A stretch of 64,000 nt of DNA from Serripes groenlandicus. Taxonomy: Eukaryota > Mollusca > Bivalvia > Cardiida > Cardiidae. Below are positions 54,410-64,000 of the stretch, one piece after another; the stretch's first letter is position 1, and each line of letters opens with the position of its first letter. Location of the stretch: the NCBI GenBank assembly GCA_031761405.1, contig JASEVX010000006.1, positions 26,421,097 through 26,485,096 on the forward strand. Reading direction: 5' to 3'. The translations under genes and the position numbers were made by a program. The notes under the pieces were generated by a model that worked only from the letters and a program-made list of their open reading frames with translations, was not told the DNA's origin and ran no database searches.

Positions 54410-54429
54410 CTTTATTCTTTCCGATTTGT

Positions 54430-54571
54430 ATTCCATCAACGGTATAAATAGTCCTTGGATAAGGTTGTGTGGAATACTTGTGCGGAAAGGCCAGGAAACA
54501 AATGAACTGACCGCCGTGATATAACTGAAATACTGTTGAAAACGGCGGTTTACTCCAATCAATCAATCAAT
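54430..54571 (+). mobile_element. SINE, 5'-truncated
   Basis: Body from TTGTGTGGAATACTTGTG to AACGGCGGTTTACTCCAATC and (CAAT)n. Confidence 0.75.
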
Positions 54572-54869
54572 GTAAGAGTGTTAAAATCAAAATTGAAAGA
54601 GAAATTAATCCATTTTCGAAAGTTTGACTCTTCCAAATAGAATGGACAAACAGAGAGCGTAAATAAGTATAAAACAATAAGATGGAAAAATGAGATGGTA
54701 AAGGGGAAATTGACCCCTTTCTGAACAATTTCTCCCCCAAGGAATGTTGCCGCAAAGGCGTCAAATCCAGTCTGTATCGAATAATAATCCCAAAGGGACT
54801 TTGTCACGACAACATCAATGCAGAATATTTATATTAAACTTTTCAATAGCCAACAGTATAATTTTACAG

Positions 54870-55060
54870 AGCACTAGATAAGGGGCGTGTTCCATGCTCT
54901 TAAATCCATATTTGACCCTCTTACTCTATGCTGTCGGTACTCAAAAGAATCGTCTCAGTGAGACGATTCTTTTGAGTACCCACAACATAGGGTTAAATTC
55001 AACGATAAGAGAGAAATTGTGGGGATAAGAGTTTAATACACATCCTTATATGGACCTCTG
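54870..55060. repeat. Foldback repeat, best copy, with longer flanks
   Basis: The core 54938-54980 is a perfect 20-bp stem (GTACTCAAAAGAATCGTCTC and its complement) with a 3-nt loop. It lies within a longer inverted repeat 54920-54996. Flanks CAGAGCACTAGATAAGGGG and GATAAGAGAGAAATTGTGGG match those at 27305-27520. Confidence 0.85.
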
Positions 55061-55190
55061 GACTATGCAGCCTGCTCTGGTTCTTTACTAGTAGCACAAA
55101 CTTCACAAACATCGGTCCCAGCAGTCAATGCTTTTAAAAGTCATCTACGTCTGATGTGTCAAATGCCTGTTTTAACATTAAACCCCATAC

Positions 55191-55413
55191 TTAACCCTTT
55201 CCCGCATGCAGATGCATTGTGACGCAGTAGCAGCAGACGACTTTTGAAAACATTGTGGCGAAAGGTGAAATTGATGAGAAATTTCTCCTTTGGCCACAAT
55301 GTTTTCACTTTTATTTAACAATAAACCTATCTTTAATGGAGGTTTTTCATGTTGTTGTCACTATGTTTTCAAAGTCGTCTGCTGCAGATTTGTTGTATGT
55401 GGGAAAGGGTCAA
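55191..55413 (+). mobile_element. TTAA-MITE, second subfamily
   Basis: Partner of 12430-12651: TTAACCCTTTCCCGCATGCA, GACGCAGTAGCAGCAGACG, GAAAGGTGAAATT, GGCCACAATG. Right end GTGGGAAAGGGTCAA (TTAA mutated to TCAA). It lies in intron 1 of the HSPA12-like gene. Confidence 0.87.
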
Positions 55414-56425
55414 GACATAGTCTGGAAACAGTACATTCATTTGCATTAAGACTTTATACAATCTACGAACATCAAGACATCTCTCCGTGAACCTGAAATA
55501 AATGTCAAGTAATGGTTAGCTACTACTCATGAAAGGTTGAAGTAATTCCATGCTACTATTATAAGAATACCTTAACATTAGGGATGTATTCAAGTCAATC
55601 TTTACCATTTCCAATGTGCAGACGCATCTGAAGAGGATGACTTTTAAAAGCATTAGGGCAAAAGAAGAAAATGCTCATACCTTTATTCAGTATTTATTAG
55701 TCGCAAGTCGAAACCGTTGACTATATTTTAAGTCGTTTTTCATATTTCACATGAGAGGGCAAGCTGTTATTGGTATAACATAAAAGTAAATGCAACGAAA
55801 ATATTACGGTTGTGATTGTTTAACAACACTTTGTTTTGTTACGTTTGAAAATAAATTCATGTTTCCAATGTTTAAAGTTTGAGGTTGATTATTTACGGTT
55901 ATTTACTCGTCCCTGCCTTGCATCAACTTTCTCTTGCACTTTCATTTATAGAGACGTTCCATGACTTTACATCGATATTTCCAAAATTGTTGCCTGCTGA
56001 TTTGTTTTAAGTGTGAAAGGTTTACACCTATATTTTGTTTTTTTTAGATTTTATAAGCACCAAATCCAAACAACTTTCCGGCATCTTTTTATTATCGACC
56101 TATGGTAAGAAAATGAAACGGCTCTTAACTGTGTGTTCTACATTTTCTCAAACTTATATTGATTTTAATAATACCCAAGTAATCGGTTTGCCGTGTGTGA
56201 TGTAGTTTCGAAAGGTCCAAGTAGGGTAACACTCGAAACCATCCGCACTTTACATTCGGAATAGTTTCTGACCAGTAAAGCAGCCTTTTTCTTGTCGAAA
56301 GTAGTTCGAAAAGTGGCGGCGGTTTATTATTCCTGATGCTGTCTGTTTCCTTAATAAGTCGAGTGAACTTCGATAGCAAAGTAAGCTGATGACCTATAGC
56401 TGAGTTCATTTTAATTTCTTTACAG
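55414..56425 (+). other. Rest of HSPA12-like intron 1
   Basis: An eroded TTAA-MITE runs from about 55605 to 56025 (CATTTCCAATGTGCAGACGC; TGCCTGCTGATTTG). The intron closes with TTTTAATTTCTTTACAG at 56425, a good polypyrimidine/AG acceptor. Confidence 0.6.
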
Positions 56426-56772
56426 CCATTAAAGGAGCCAATCAAGCCGCAGAGCCGATTGTAACAACCGCCGTGAAGGCACGTTTTCAAGTCGCGGCCA
56501 TTGATTTTGGAACTACCTACTCCGGATATGCTTTCTCCTTCCGGTCCGATTACAAAAAAGACCCCCTGCAGATCACCGCGAGTCAATGGAAGGGCGGTGC
56601 TAATAGATCGGTGTCTCTGAAAACACCGACTTGTGTGCTGTTCAATCCGAATAGAGAATTTCACAGCTTTGGATTCGATGCCGAGGATAAATATGCACAA
56701 TTGGCATTAGACGAACAACACACAAAATGGTTTTACTTCAAGCGTTTCAAAATGATGCTTTACCAAAACAAA
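56426..56772 (+). CDS. HSPA12: HSPA12-like Hsp70, exon 2 (start of ATPase domain)
   Basis: Residues ~15-130. It holds the first phosphate-binding loop, AIDFGTTYSGYAFSF (about 39-53), in the form typical of HSPA12 rather than classical Hsp70. HSPA12-like wording follows: KTPTCVLFNPNREFHSFG and WFYFKRFKM. The protein would be an Hsp70-fold ATPase without the usual peptide-binding half; in bivalves these genes are numerous and often respond to stress or immune challenge. The exon begins with 2 bases completing the exon 1 codon and ends in phase 0 at AAA|GTAAGT. The reading frame has no break. A 191-codon open frame on the opposite strand here is a shadow. Confidence 0.93.
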
Positions 56773-58866
56773 GTAAGTTGGCACACTTACGATGATTAAC
56801 AATATGATGTTTAAAATTCCAAAATTCAATACTGAACATAGATCTGGCTTTCTGTCAGTCAAGTTACTCTATTTACCATGCATTTGAAACTTTCATTTCG
56901 GCCATTTTCTGTGTGCTTTATATTGTAAAATAGTGAATGTCGCGCGACACTTTTTAAGATTAAGTTGTCAACAACAAAATCAGTGCCTGTATGAAACTAC
57001 TCATTTTTAACAATAAGATGACGTTTGTCCGTTTACAGGTTAACGTCAAGGATTAAGAAATAGGCGTCCCGTGTTCGATATCCGCTAGCGGCGGTCATGT
57101 CGGAGTACCCTTCGGGAAAGCACATTTCCCACCCTAGTTGTGGTTTGTTTACCCATGGGTCATGAATAAATGGAATGTCGCCGTGATATCATGAACTAAA
57201 ATAACGTTGAAATTCGCCTGATAATCAAATAAAAGAAAAAAAATGTCTTTTAACAACGCTCGTTCGTACATAGATCGGATGTTTTTCCGATATAGTTCGT
57301 CTCAGATTGACCTTTGCGTAAGGGAAACAAATTGTCGCGTTCCAATTAGTTCGGTTTAAAACAAGAAAGATAACCCATGTATATTAATTAAACGATATAG
57401 TCGATTTGTTCCATTACATATCACGGGCGATTGTGTATCGTGCAATTTAATCGGACATAAAAACCGAGCACTTGCTCATAAGTATTTAATACTATTTATG
57501 GTGTATAAGGTGAATTCGTTGCAGTCTGATCAAATAATACGTACAGCGAAGTATTTTAGTCTGAATTTAGGTTAAAGTGTTCCGTTAAGAAACGTTGACC
57601 ATCAATACAGCATCCTTACAAAGACTCTGCGCATGATTTTGAAGCATGACTTAAAGGAAACAGATGCAGTTCAGTACATTTAAATAACCTGTCAAACAGA
57701 CAGGATGTAACGTTTTTGAACAAGAAGGCTAAATGTTCCTTTATTTTAAACAAGATGTGCCTATATTGCTCACCTGGCTATTACTGTCTATAATAAAAGG
57801 TTATCAAGAGAAGAAAGGGTCACTTTTGACGCAGGGATTAGACGTTTTATATGTATGATCAATGTGATATTCAGCATGTGAAGTTAAGTCGTGAAATGAC
57901 AAGTTTAGTCCTGAAATCATTTGGTTTACAGTTTGCTTAACATTGACTGCAACTATAATGTGTCAAACAAGCTGAAGTTTCTTAATTCTTACCAATAAAC
58001 GGTTTTAAATCTGCTCTAACTCGATCAATTAGTTAAATTTACAGATTTTAACTTGAGGTTTAATGCCTCTAGGTATAGGTTAAGTGTGACACAAGCATTA
58101 GAAGGAGAAAGGGAAGTCTATTCTCCTTCCGGTTTAGCAAAGGTAGGAGAACAAAAACGGTAGTATATAAACAGAAAATACAAAGTAATTTTAACAAGTT
58201 TAAAGATATTAATTATCAGAATTGAGCATTTATGAAATTGAAAAAAAATCACATGTATAGTCAACATAAAGCAAGAATACAATGGTCTGAATGAACCAAC
58301 TGTATTAGGAGGAACGTCTTAAGTTTAGAAATACGACACAGTTTTATAAATAAGCAAAAACATCCCCCTTAAGTTTTTTAGCGTTGCCTAGGAAGTTTGG
58401 GGAAAAGGGATTTTTCTTTTATATCGGATCGTCAGGGCCGTAAACCTTACTATTAAAAAAGCGTAACCTAGAAGGTTGGGGGAAAAGTTATTAAATACCG
58501 ATTAAATATGTCTAAAGTTTTGTAATAACGGTAGAAGACATACGTATTTTGTATCTTGTCGTTTCTTAAATCAGTTAATACAATTTATTGATTCATAAAG
58601 GTCCTTTTTTTCCGCCAACATATTACAAAGTCTTTCTTTACAACAATAATGTTGGTTGCTCCCTATTCGATTACGCAACCCAATGGTACAAATCTAAAAC
58701 CTATTCAATACTGACACCGCGCTTCCACGCGGCGTCAATAAGTTTCCAATGTTTGTATGTTAAAGTGGTCCGTTCAAGAACTTTGACTATCAATAGAGCA
58801 TTCTTATAAGTTACCAATGTTTGATATCAGAATCTAAATTTAAATAAAAAATAAAAAATGTTTCAG
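56773..58866 (+). other. HSPA12-like intron 2
   Basis: Opens with GTAAGT and closes with AAAATGTTTCAG. It holds a plus-strand SINE (57045-57240) and an end fragment of the CAGGTGAGC element (57750-57780). Otherwise AT-rich with nothing recognised. Confidence 0.7.
57045..57240 (+). mobile_element. SINE, third type, in intron 2
   Basis: GGTTTGTTTACCCATGGGTC, ATGAATAAATGGAATGTCGC and the AACGTTGAAATTCGCC end correspond to the reverse complement of 25372-25591. The head region GTGTTCGATATCC is a weak B-box. Confidence 0.65.
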
Positions 58867-59085
58867 GAACTAAATCGAAAGACAGAACTGGCTGATGATA
58901 AGGGTCTAACGATGTCTGCACTGACCGTGTTTACAGCGGGTATTCGATATCTGAAGGATCACATGCATGGCATGTTTATAGAACGGAATATCGAACTCCG
59001 GGAGGACGAGATACACTGGGTGTTAACTGTCCCAGCTATATGGCAGGACAACGCAAAGCAATTCATGCGAGAGGCAGCGGTAGAT
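58867..59085 (+). CDS. HSPA12: HSPA12-like Hsp70, exon 3
   Basis: 73 codons (residues ~131-203), phase 0 at both ends, between acceptor TTTCAG and donor GAT|GTAAGT. It contains the ATPase-domain segment HWVLTVPAIWQDNAKQFMRE, highly characteristic of HSPA12 proteins. It is preceded by an alpha-helical stretch (ALTVFTAGIRYLKDH) that in the family packs on subdomain I. Confidence 0.92.
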
Positions 59086-59424
59086 GTAAGTTTAACTTCA
59101 TTTTTGGTAGAGTTGCGTTGCGAACGAGACCATAGTTATAAGGGCAATTTGAAGTCACTTGATGTAAATGACTGAGAACGCCAAATAAATAGTACAAACA
59201 ATTATTGACTGAATTACGAATGCAAACATAAGCAAAAGTAAAATAAGTAAAATACATTCCACTTATTCTACGTAACCAAATACAATTACACGTCTCTTAA
59301 GGTGTAAATTATCATATTTAAGTGTACACAATTATTTGGACATCATTATGCCAATATAGCCAAGTTTTTAAACATTGCACCGCGCAATTACCTTTTGCAA
59401 ATTGTAACCCTTTGTTCCCTCACA

Positions 59425-60487
59425 TGGGTGTAAACATCCACTCGCCCGCTAGAGTGGAATGAAGGATCGGGCGAGTACGACATTCAGGGCGCTAGTACGA
59501 CAGGACCAATGGGTTTTCAATCAAGATATTAAAAATCAATAGACATTTTGCCATTCGTTCATTTTCTTTATCCTAATAATATTCTGCATTGCTTAGCCTT
59601 TTCTCTCTCTTTGTCTCTATCCATATATTCCCTCGGTAAGTACCAATCAAATCATCCATGAAATTGCGTATGGAGCCAACAGGTGCTCGTTTCTTGTAAA
59701 ATGCCCATCGAAGTCGCTTTAGTTATGCATTCGTTTTCAATAAGTCATTTTCATTTCACATCTATCCGACCGGTGCGATCAACGCTAACACGGGGGTAAC
59801 ATCATAGACGGCTATTGCAACGATTATACAAATCATATTTTACATTGAATTGAGTCTCTAAAAATATGCATCACATCAGCGACTTGTTTTAAATCTTCCG
59901 CCATTTTGTTTCCTTCTAACACGTGGTTAAATTGACTAGACGAAAAAGGTAAAACAAATTAAAAGATATATCACCCAACTCCCTTTCCTTTTTGTATAAA
60001 TAAGTTATATAAATATTTCGTTAAATATTTGATTCGATTAAATATCACATTCGGTAAAAACTAAAAAGCGACATTTGAATGATATCCGGCACAGAAAATG
60101 TAGCGATTTGTCAGGAACTGTCATCCTGTCAGAAAATTGTGAAAAATACGTTTGTAATTGTGTATGGGTCCGTTAAACGGTAAGCAAAATCGCTGAATTG
60201 TAAAATAAAATAAATGCGGACATTTTCGCAAAACTACGAAAACTCCGACACTTTAAAAGGTAAATGTTATTGAAGACACCAGTGAAATTTCCCTCCATCC
60301 GTCATGTCTAAACAAACAAGCAGAAGTTCCTTCTTTGGCGGTATAGGTGGTGGGGATGGCGAGAAACGAGAGGAGGGAAGACAAAAAAGGGCCTTAGATA
60401 AAAGGAAATCAATCATAAACAGTTGAATTTAAGGGCGGGTCCATTTTTAAAGTCGCTAGTCCTACATGGCGAGTATTTACATCCCTG
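59425..60487. mobile_element. Possible hAT-like non-autonomous element
   Basis: The left end CATGGGTGTAAACATCCACT(CGCC) resembles the reverse complement of the right end, CAGGGATGTAAATACTCGCC. CTAG and TAGTAC/TAGTCC words follow on each side. CAGGG starts are common in hAT transposons. No 8-bp duplication could be read and there is no transposase frame. Confidence 0.45.
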
Positions 60488-60615
60488 CCCTCTAGTAAAA
60501 ATAAATCATCTATTTATTTTGTGAAAGTAGATTTGTTTGTGATATTTTAATAGCATTTTTACCATTTGCAGTAGAAAACTTTTGAAAACATTTTGACATA
60601 AAAAGACATTGCTTT

Positions 60616-60917
60616 CTGCGTCACCTCTTAACCGATTGCAATTCTACCGTAAGTACCTTCAGTACTTTGATTGTTGTATTGGAGTTTAATGCCGTTTAAA
60701 ACATTAAATCACGTCGGCAGAACGCTTTATATGTAATACCTGTTCAAACAAACTAGTAATAGGCTAGGGTGCCTAAATCAAAGGCAATCCGCCGTGAGTT
60801 GGGATTGAGTCAGGGACTCCCGGTTTCAAATCCATTACCCTATCTACCATGGCGGACTCCTTTTGATTTCAAAACCCACACTTTGTCATTATTAGCACCC
60901 ATGGCTTATAATCGTAA
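60616..60917. repeat. Segmental duplicate A with SINE relic
   Basis: Matches 61732-62031 along its whole length, including non-SINE flanks (CTCTTAACCGATTGCAATTC before; CATTATTAGCACCCAT after). The SINE relic (60667-60860, minus) includes CCCGGTTTCAAATCC. Confidence 0.85.
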
Positions 60918-61731
60918 TTATTTGCTGCGATGCTGCATCAGAATAGGGGTAACATGAACTTTTAGCTCCTAAACCATTGGATTGATATCAACCAAACTTC
61001 ACGGTAATGTTACTTTGGTGGGTATCTTACACACTGTTCTAAGATTTATTATCATTACAAATGTCCTTTATTGATAAGTGTACATTTACAGTGTCCACTC
61101 CTAGCAGTTTTATTCAAATTCTTGATTAAATTTTCTCCGACATTAGCAGTTACACATATACTACATGGCTATCACGCAGGTGACCGAGTCAAGACCACGG
61201 TTGTCCTCTGTTTTGGATTTGCAAAACTCTTTTGTACCTTAATACATTGTTTTTGGTTTAAGCCTTTTTATATTAATCTTTTCATGTTTATACCAATTTT
61301 CTGTCAAAATAGAAGCTTGCAATAAATTTTTGAATAACAGACACTAAATGTAAAGTATAATACTGGAGATGAACAACCAGAAAATAATTCAAAACACAAC
61401 TGTTTTGGTTGAATAAACTTCTAAGTTTACTGTTATCATTGTAAACATTAATATATTGCTTACTATGAATGCTTCAGTTGGTTCAGTACAGTCAATAAAT
61501 AGGAAGACGATGTACTGTTCATGGTAGGATTTCCATAGAGCCATTGTGTAATATGATCATCAAAAAGGGTACAATGTGCACCAAATGATATATTCGGGGT
61601 TGGGGTCAATTACTTTTCACAAGACAAACAAGAATTTATGATCTTGGAAATATTTCATTCTGTCCTGATGTATCATTACTTGTCTGTGATGGTTTCATTT
61701 TATTTTTAGATAAATATTTCTATATGCACTT

Positions 61732-62031
61732 CTGCATCTCCTCTTAACCGATTGCAATTCTACCTTCATTACTTTCAGTACTTTGATTGTTGTATTGCCG
61801 TTTAATGCCATTTCAAACATTATATCAGGTCGGCAGAACGCTTATAGGTAATACCTGTTCAAACAAACTAGTAATAGGCTAGGGTGCCTAAATCAAAGGC
61901 AATCCGCCGTGAGTTGGGATTGAGTCAGGGACTCCCGGTTTCAAATCCATTATCCTATCCACCACGGCAGACTCCTTTTGCCGTCATAACCCACACTTCA
62001 TCATTATTAGCACCCATCGTTTATAATCGTA
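61732..62031. repeat. Segmental duplicate B with SINE relic
   Basis: Second copy of the 60616-60917 segment, 1.1 kb away in the same orientation. It differs by scattered substitutions and has lost a few bases. The SINE relic is at 61783-61974. Confidence 0.85.
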
Positions 62032-62154
62032 GTGCTTTTACGTCGCAAACCACGGTTCTTATGTCAATGTAGACCGACAGTATGTTTCGTCAATCGGAAA
62101 TTGTGTAACATTGCATATTTAGAAAAATAATCTGAATTACTAAATGTTCTACAG

Positions 62155-62311
62155 GCTGGGATATCGGCCGATCACCTGTCATTAGCCCTGGAACCAGAAG
62201 CCGCCTCGTTGTTCTGTCGATACCTTCCCATGGCAAAGATACAAGGGAAACAGGGTCAGACGATAACTTGCTTTGAACCAGGGAAAAGATACCTGGTTTT
62301 GGATGCCGGGG
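62155..62311 (+). CDS. HSPA12: HSPA12-like Hsp70, exon 4
   Basis: 52 codons plus one base (residues ~204-256). It opens AGISADHLSLALEPEAASL; the LEPEAAS block is diagnostic of the HSPA12 ATPase domain. It ends at YLVLDAG, the first half of the second phosphate-binding motif, split by the intron at G|GTAAGT. The acceptor is GTTCTACAG. Phases join cleanly to exons 3 and 5. Confidence 0.92.
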
Positions 62312-62968
62312 GTAAGTGAATGCTGAATTTTATCAATTCTAATTTGAACATATCGGGGTGGGGGTGGAGGGGTGAGGGAGGGATATCGACAACACAAGTA
62401 TAGTCATTCAATCGTGTAGAAAACATTGTTGAAAAGGTGAAATTGAACTTTATAAAATCCTTTTATAACATAACCTCACACGCTTGTAATTCAGATAAGA
62501 CAGAGCAATTGAACATTGTGATCTGTACCTACACTGTACATAAATGCCAACGTGTACCTTTTTACCATGTGCTAATATGCTTTCATATGCCTTATTACTG
62601 ACAGATCCGAATGTAAATAAATTTTGACAGTTGATGCAAATAATTATCAGGCAGTATACAGATCAAGAAAAGAACATCCGAATGTGAAAAATATATAAAA
62701 TCTACATTTGTTTGTATGTCCTCAAGTTGGCTTTCTTGGAGCATCTCTTAAATGAAATGCGTCGATTGCCCTGTCTGCAACGACGATGGCTAGTGTTGGC
62801 TACCAATTCATGGTTCGTAAGAGTTCGAGTTATACATTTATCACGGTTGTTGACAAACGACATTGTCACCAGGTAGCCAGTTGACTTTAAAGAACGATGC
62901 GTGTATTGCGATTTAGTCCGGAAACACTGGTTGTCATGATTAAACTTATATCCAGATCTGTTTTTCAG
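62312..62968 (+). other. HSPA12-like intron 4
   Basis: 657 bp, GTAAGT to CTGTTTTTCAG. It has a short G-rich tract near 62355-62380 and no recognised element. Confidence 0.75.
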
Positions 62969-63237
62969 GCGGTACAGTGGATATTACGGTTCACGAAACA
63001 CAAGAAGTTTCCGTAATCGGGAAGTCGGGAGAGGCGGAGATTTCCGGGTACCGAGGAGCTGTTAGTGAGATTTATCGGGCAAACGGAGGGCCGTGGGGAG
63101 GAACTAAAATAGACGAGGCTTATCTCGACATGTTAAACGGTGTTATTGGGAAAGATGTGATGGACCAGTTTGCGAAGTATGGCCGTCCAGATATTGTTTT
63201 GCATTTCATAAAACTAAACAAACAAACACGGTCGAAG
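62969..63237 (+). CDS. HSPA12: HSPA12-like Hsp70, exon 5 (3' limit uncertain)
   Basis: Completes the phosphate-2 loop, DAGGGTVDITVHE (about residues 254-266), then GPWGGTKIDEAYLDML, again HSPA12-like. The frame stays open to a stop at 63253-63255. Family proteins continue well beyond this point, so an intron probably starts at AAG|GTTATC (63237), a weak but usable donor; otherwise the gene is truncated. The rest of the ATPase domain, with the adenosine motif and C-terminus, lies beyond the window. Confidence 0.8.
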
Positions 63238-64000
63238 GTTATCTTAATACTATAACACATCTAAAGAAGACTAACATACGTTTTTTTGAAAATACCTAGG
63301 CAAAACTCAGAAAATTTCTGTAATTCAAAATATGATTTTCAAATTAAGTTGTTAAATGTGCTGAACTCCAGATTAAAGATAGTATAGTCAAACTTTTAAA
63401 CTGTTCAAAAGTTAAGTTAAAATATTAGAATCTTAATTCTGGGATAAATAGGGATAAATAGTGATTGTTTATGCTTCATCATTATTGAGTAGACATACAC
63501 ATTAAGCCAAATTTTGTATATTTTTAATTGACTTTCAATTGACTGTTATTCAACATTTACTGAAAAAATAGTTTTAAACTATTTATTTCTTACTTTGTTG
63601 TCACTATAAACAATATTTGCAGAAGTTTCAGCATTTCAAAATGTTGATCTCCATCTGGAGTTCATCACCGTTGACACCACGCATAACGGAGAAATTTTTC
63701 AGCATAAGTAATTTCATCTTTTGTGAAAATTATTAAAAAAGGTATCAACTGCTGAAGTGTCAAATCTGTGTCTGAAAGTGGAAAAGGGAAATAGTAAAAA
63801 GCGATCATCCAGGACATAAATGGTCTGCCATATGCATATTTCTTTTAAATAACCCGGATCAGTAGGTGCCTATGTTGCTACAAATGTTACTGTAAAACGG
63901 TGACGATTACAACAGTTCAATACATGTATATTTTAAATTAATGTTGATCATATCATATTGATCAATCAATACGAATGGGCTTTGTCTTTAAAAAAAAAAA
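63238..64000. other. Probable intron 5 with MITE relic
   Basis: An eroded reverse TTAA-MITE spans about 63270-63795 (ACTTTTTTGAAAATACCTAGG; CATCTTTTGTGAAAATTATT; AAGTGGAAAAGGGAAAT). No exon was recognised before the edge. Confidence 0.5.

Larger units (their letters stand above)
59086..62154 (+). other. HSPA12-like intron 3
   Basis: 3.07 kb between GTAAGT and TGTTCTACAG. It contains a possible hAT-like element (about 59425-60487) and two copies of a ~300-bp segment (60616-60917 and 61732-62031), each with a SINE relic. No coding exon was recognised. Confidence 0.7.

Noticed and set aside
56125..56700. 191-codon open frame on the minus strand
   Set aside because: It overlaps HSPA12-like exon 2, whose plus-strand frame has conserved motifs and splice sites; the minus frame is a shadow.

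Overview
The window is eukaryotic and most likely from a bivalve mollusc. The evidence is intron-bearing genes with GT/AG splice sites, tRNA-headed SINEs of the molluscan kind (3' ends matching GGCGTTAAACCCCAATCAAT), an HSPA12-type Hsp70 gene (a family greatly expanded in bivalves), a DIRS retrotransposon, and an AT-rich background dense in MITEs. Species cannot be decided from sequence alone. No prokaryotic feature, CRISPR array, rRNA or stand-alone tRNA gene was seen.

Layout. (1) 763-7671: a complete-looking DIRS-type tyrosine-recombinase retrotransposon (824-7593, coding on minus) sits inside a short TTAA-MITE and splits it in two. It has near-identical inverted terminal repeats, an internal complementary region that copies both outer ends, and gag-like, RT/RNase H and tyrosine recombinase frames. 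(2) 7.7-34 kb: mostly non-coding and packed with short inverted-repeat elements. The dominant family is about 230 bp, with ends TTAACCCTTTCCC / GGGAAAGGGTTAA, mirrored CTGCAGCAGACG motifs and a central hairpin; it is probably a piggyBac-type MITE. Also present are SINEs with clear target-site duplications, a foldback family (GAATCGTCTC palindrome), and a 1.75-kb element whose ends are arrays of an ACCATGGTC motif. (3) 34254-37594, minus: one giant exon coding for the N-terminal ~1,110 residues of a FAT1/2/3-like atypical cadherin, bounded by a 3' splice site just before the ATG and a consensus donor. The next coding exon was not found to its left, so 1-34 kb is probably one intron of this gene. 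(4) 37.6-50.3 kb: more MITE and SINE debris. (5) 50.3-51.1 kb: a repeat-poor stretch with a minus-strand donor and a GC box, a candidate non-coding first exon and promoter for the cadherin gene. (6) 53516 to the end, plus: the first five exons of an HSPA12-like Hsp70 ATPase gene. Exon phases agree at every junction, and introns of 0.7-3.1 kb hold SINEs, a hAT-like element and a 300-bp duplication. The gene runs off the right edge.

The two host genes appear to be transcribed divergently from a ~2.5-kb region (about 51.0-53.5 kb). They have no obvious functional link: one is an adhesion/planar-polarity cadherin, the other a cytosolic Hsp70-fold ATPase. The most interesting material is the TTAA-MITE family, which repeatedly inserts into and beside its own older copies, and the DIRS insertion, in which both recombination junctions and the internal copy of the joined ends can be read at base level.
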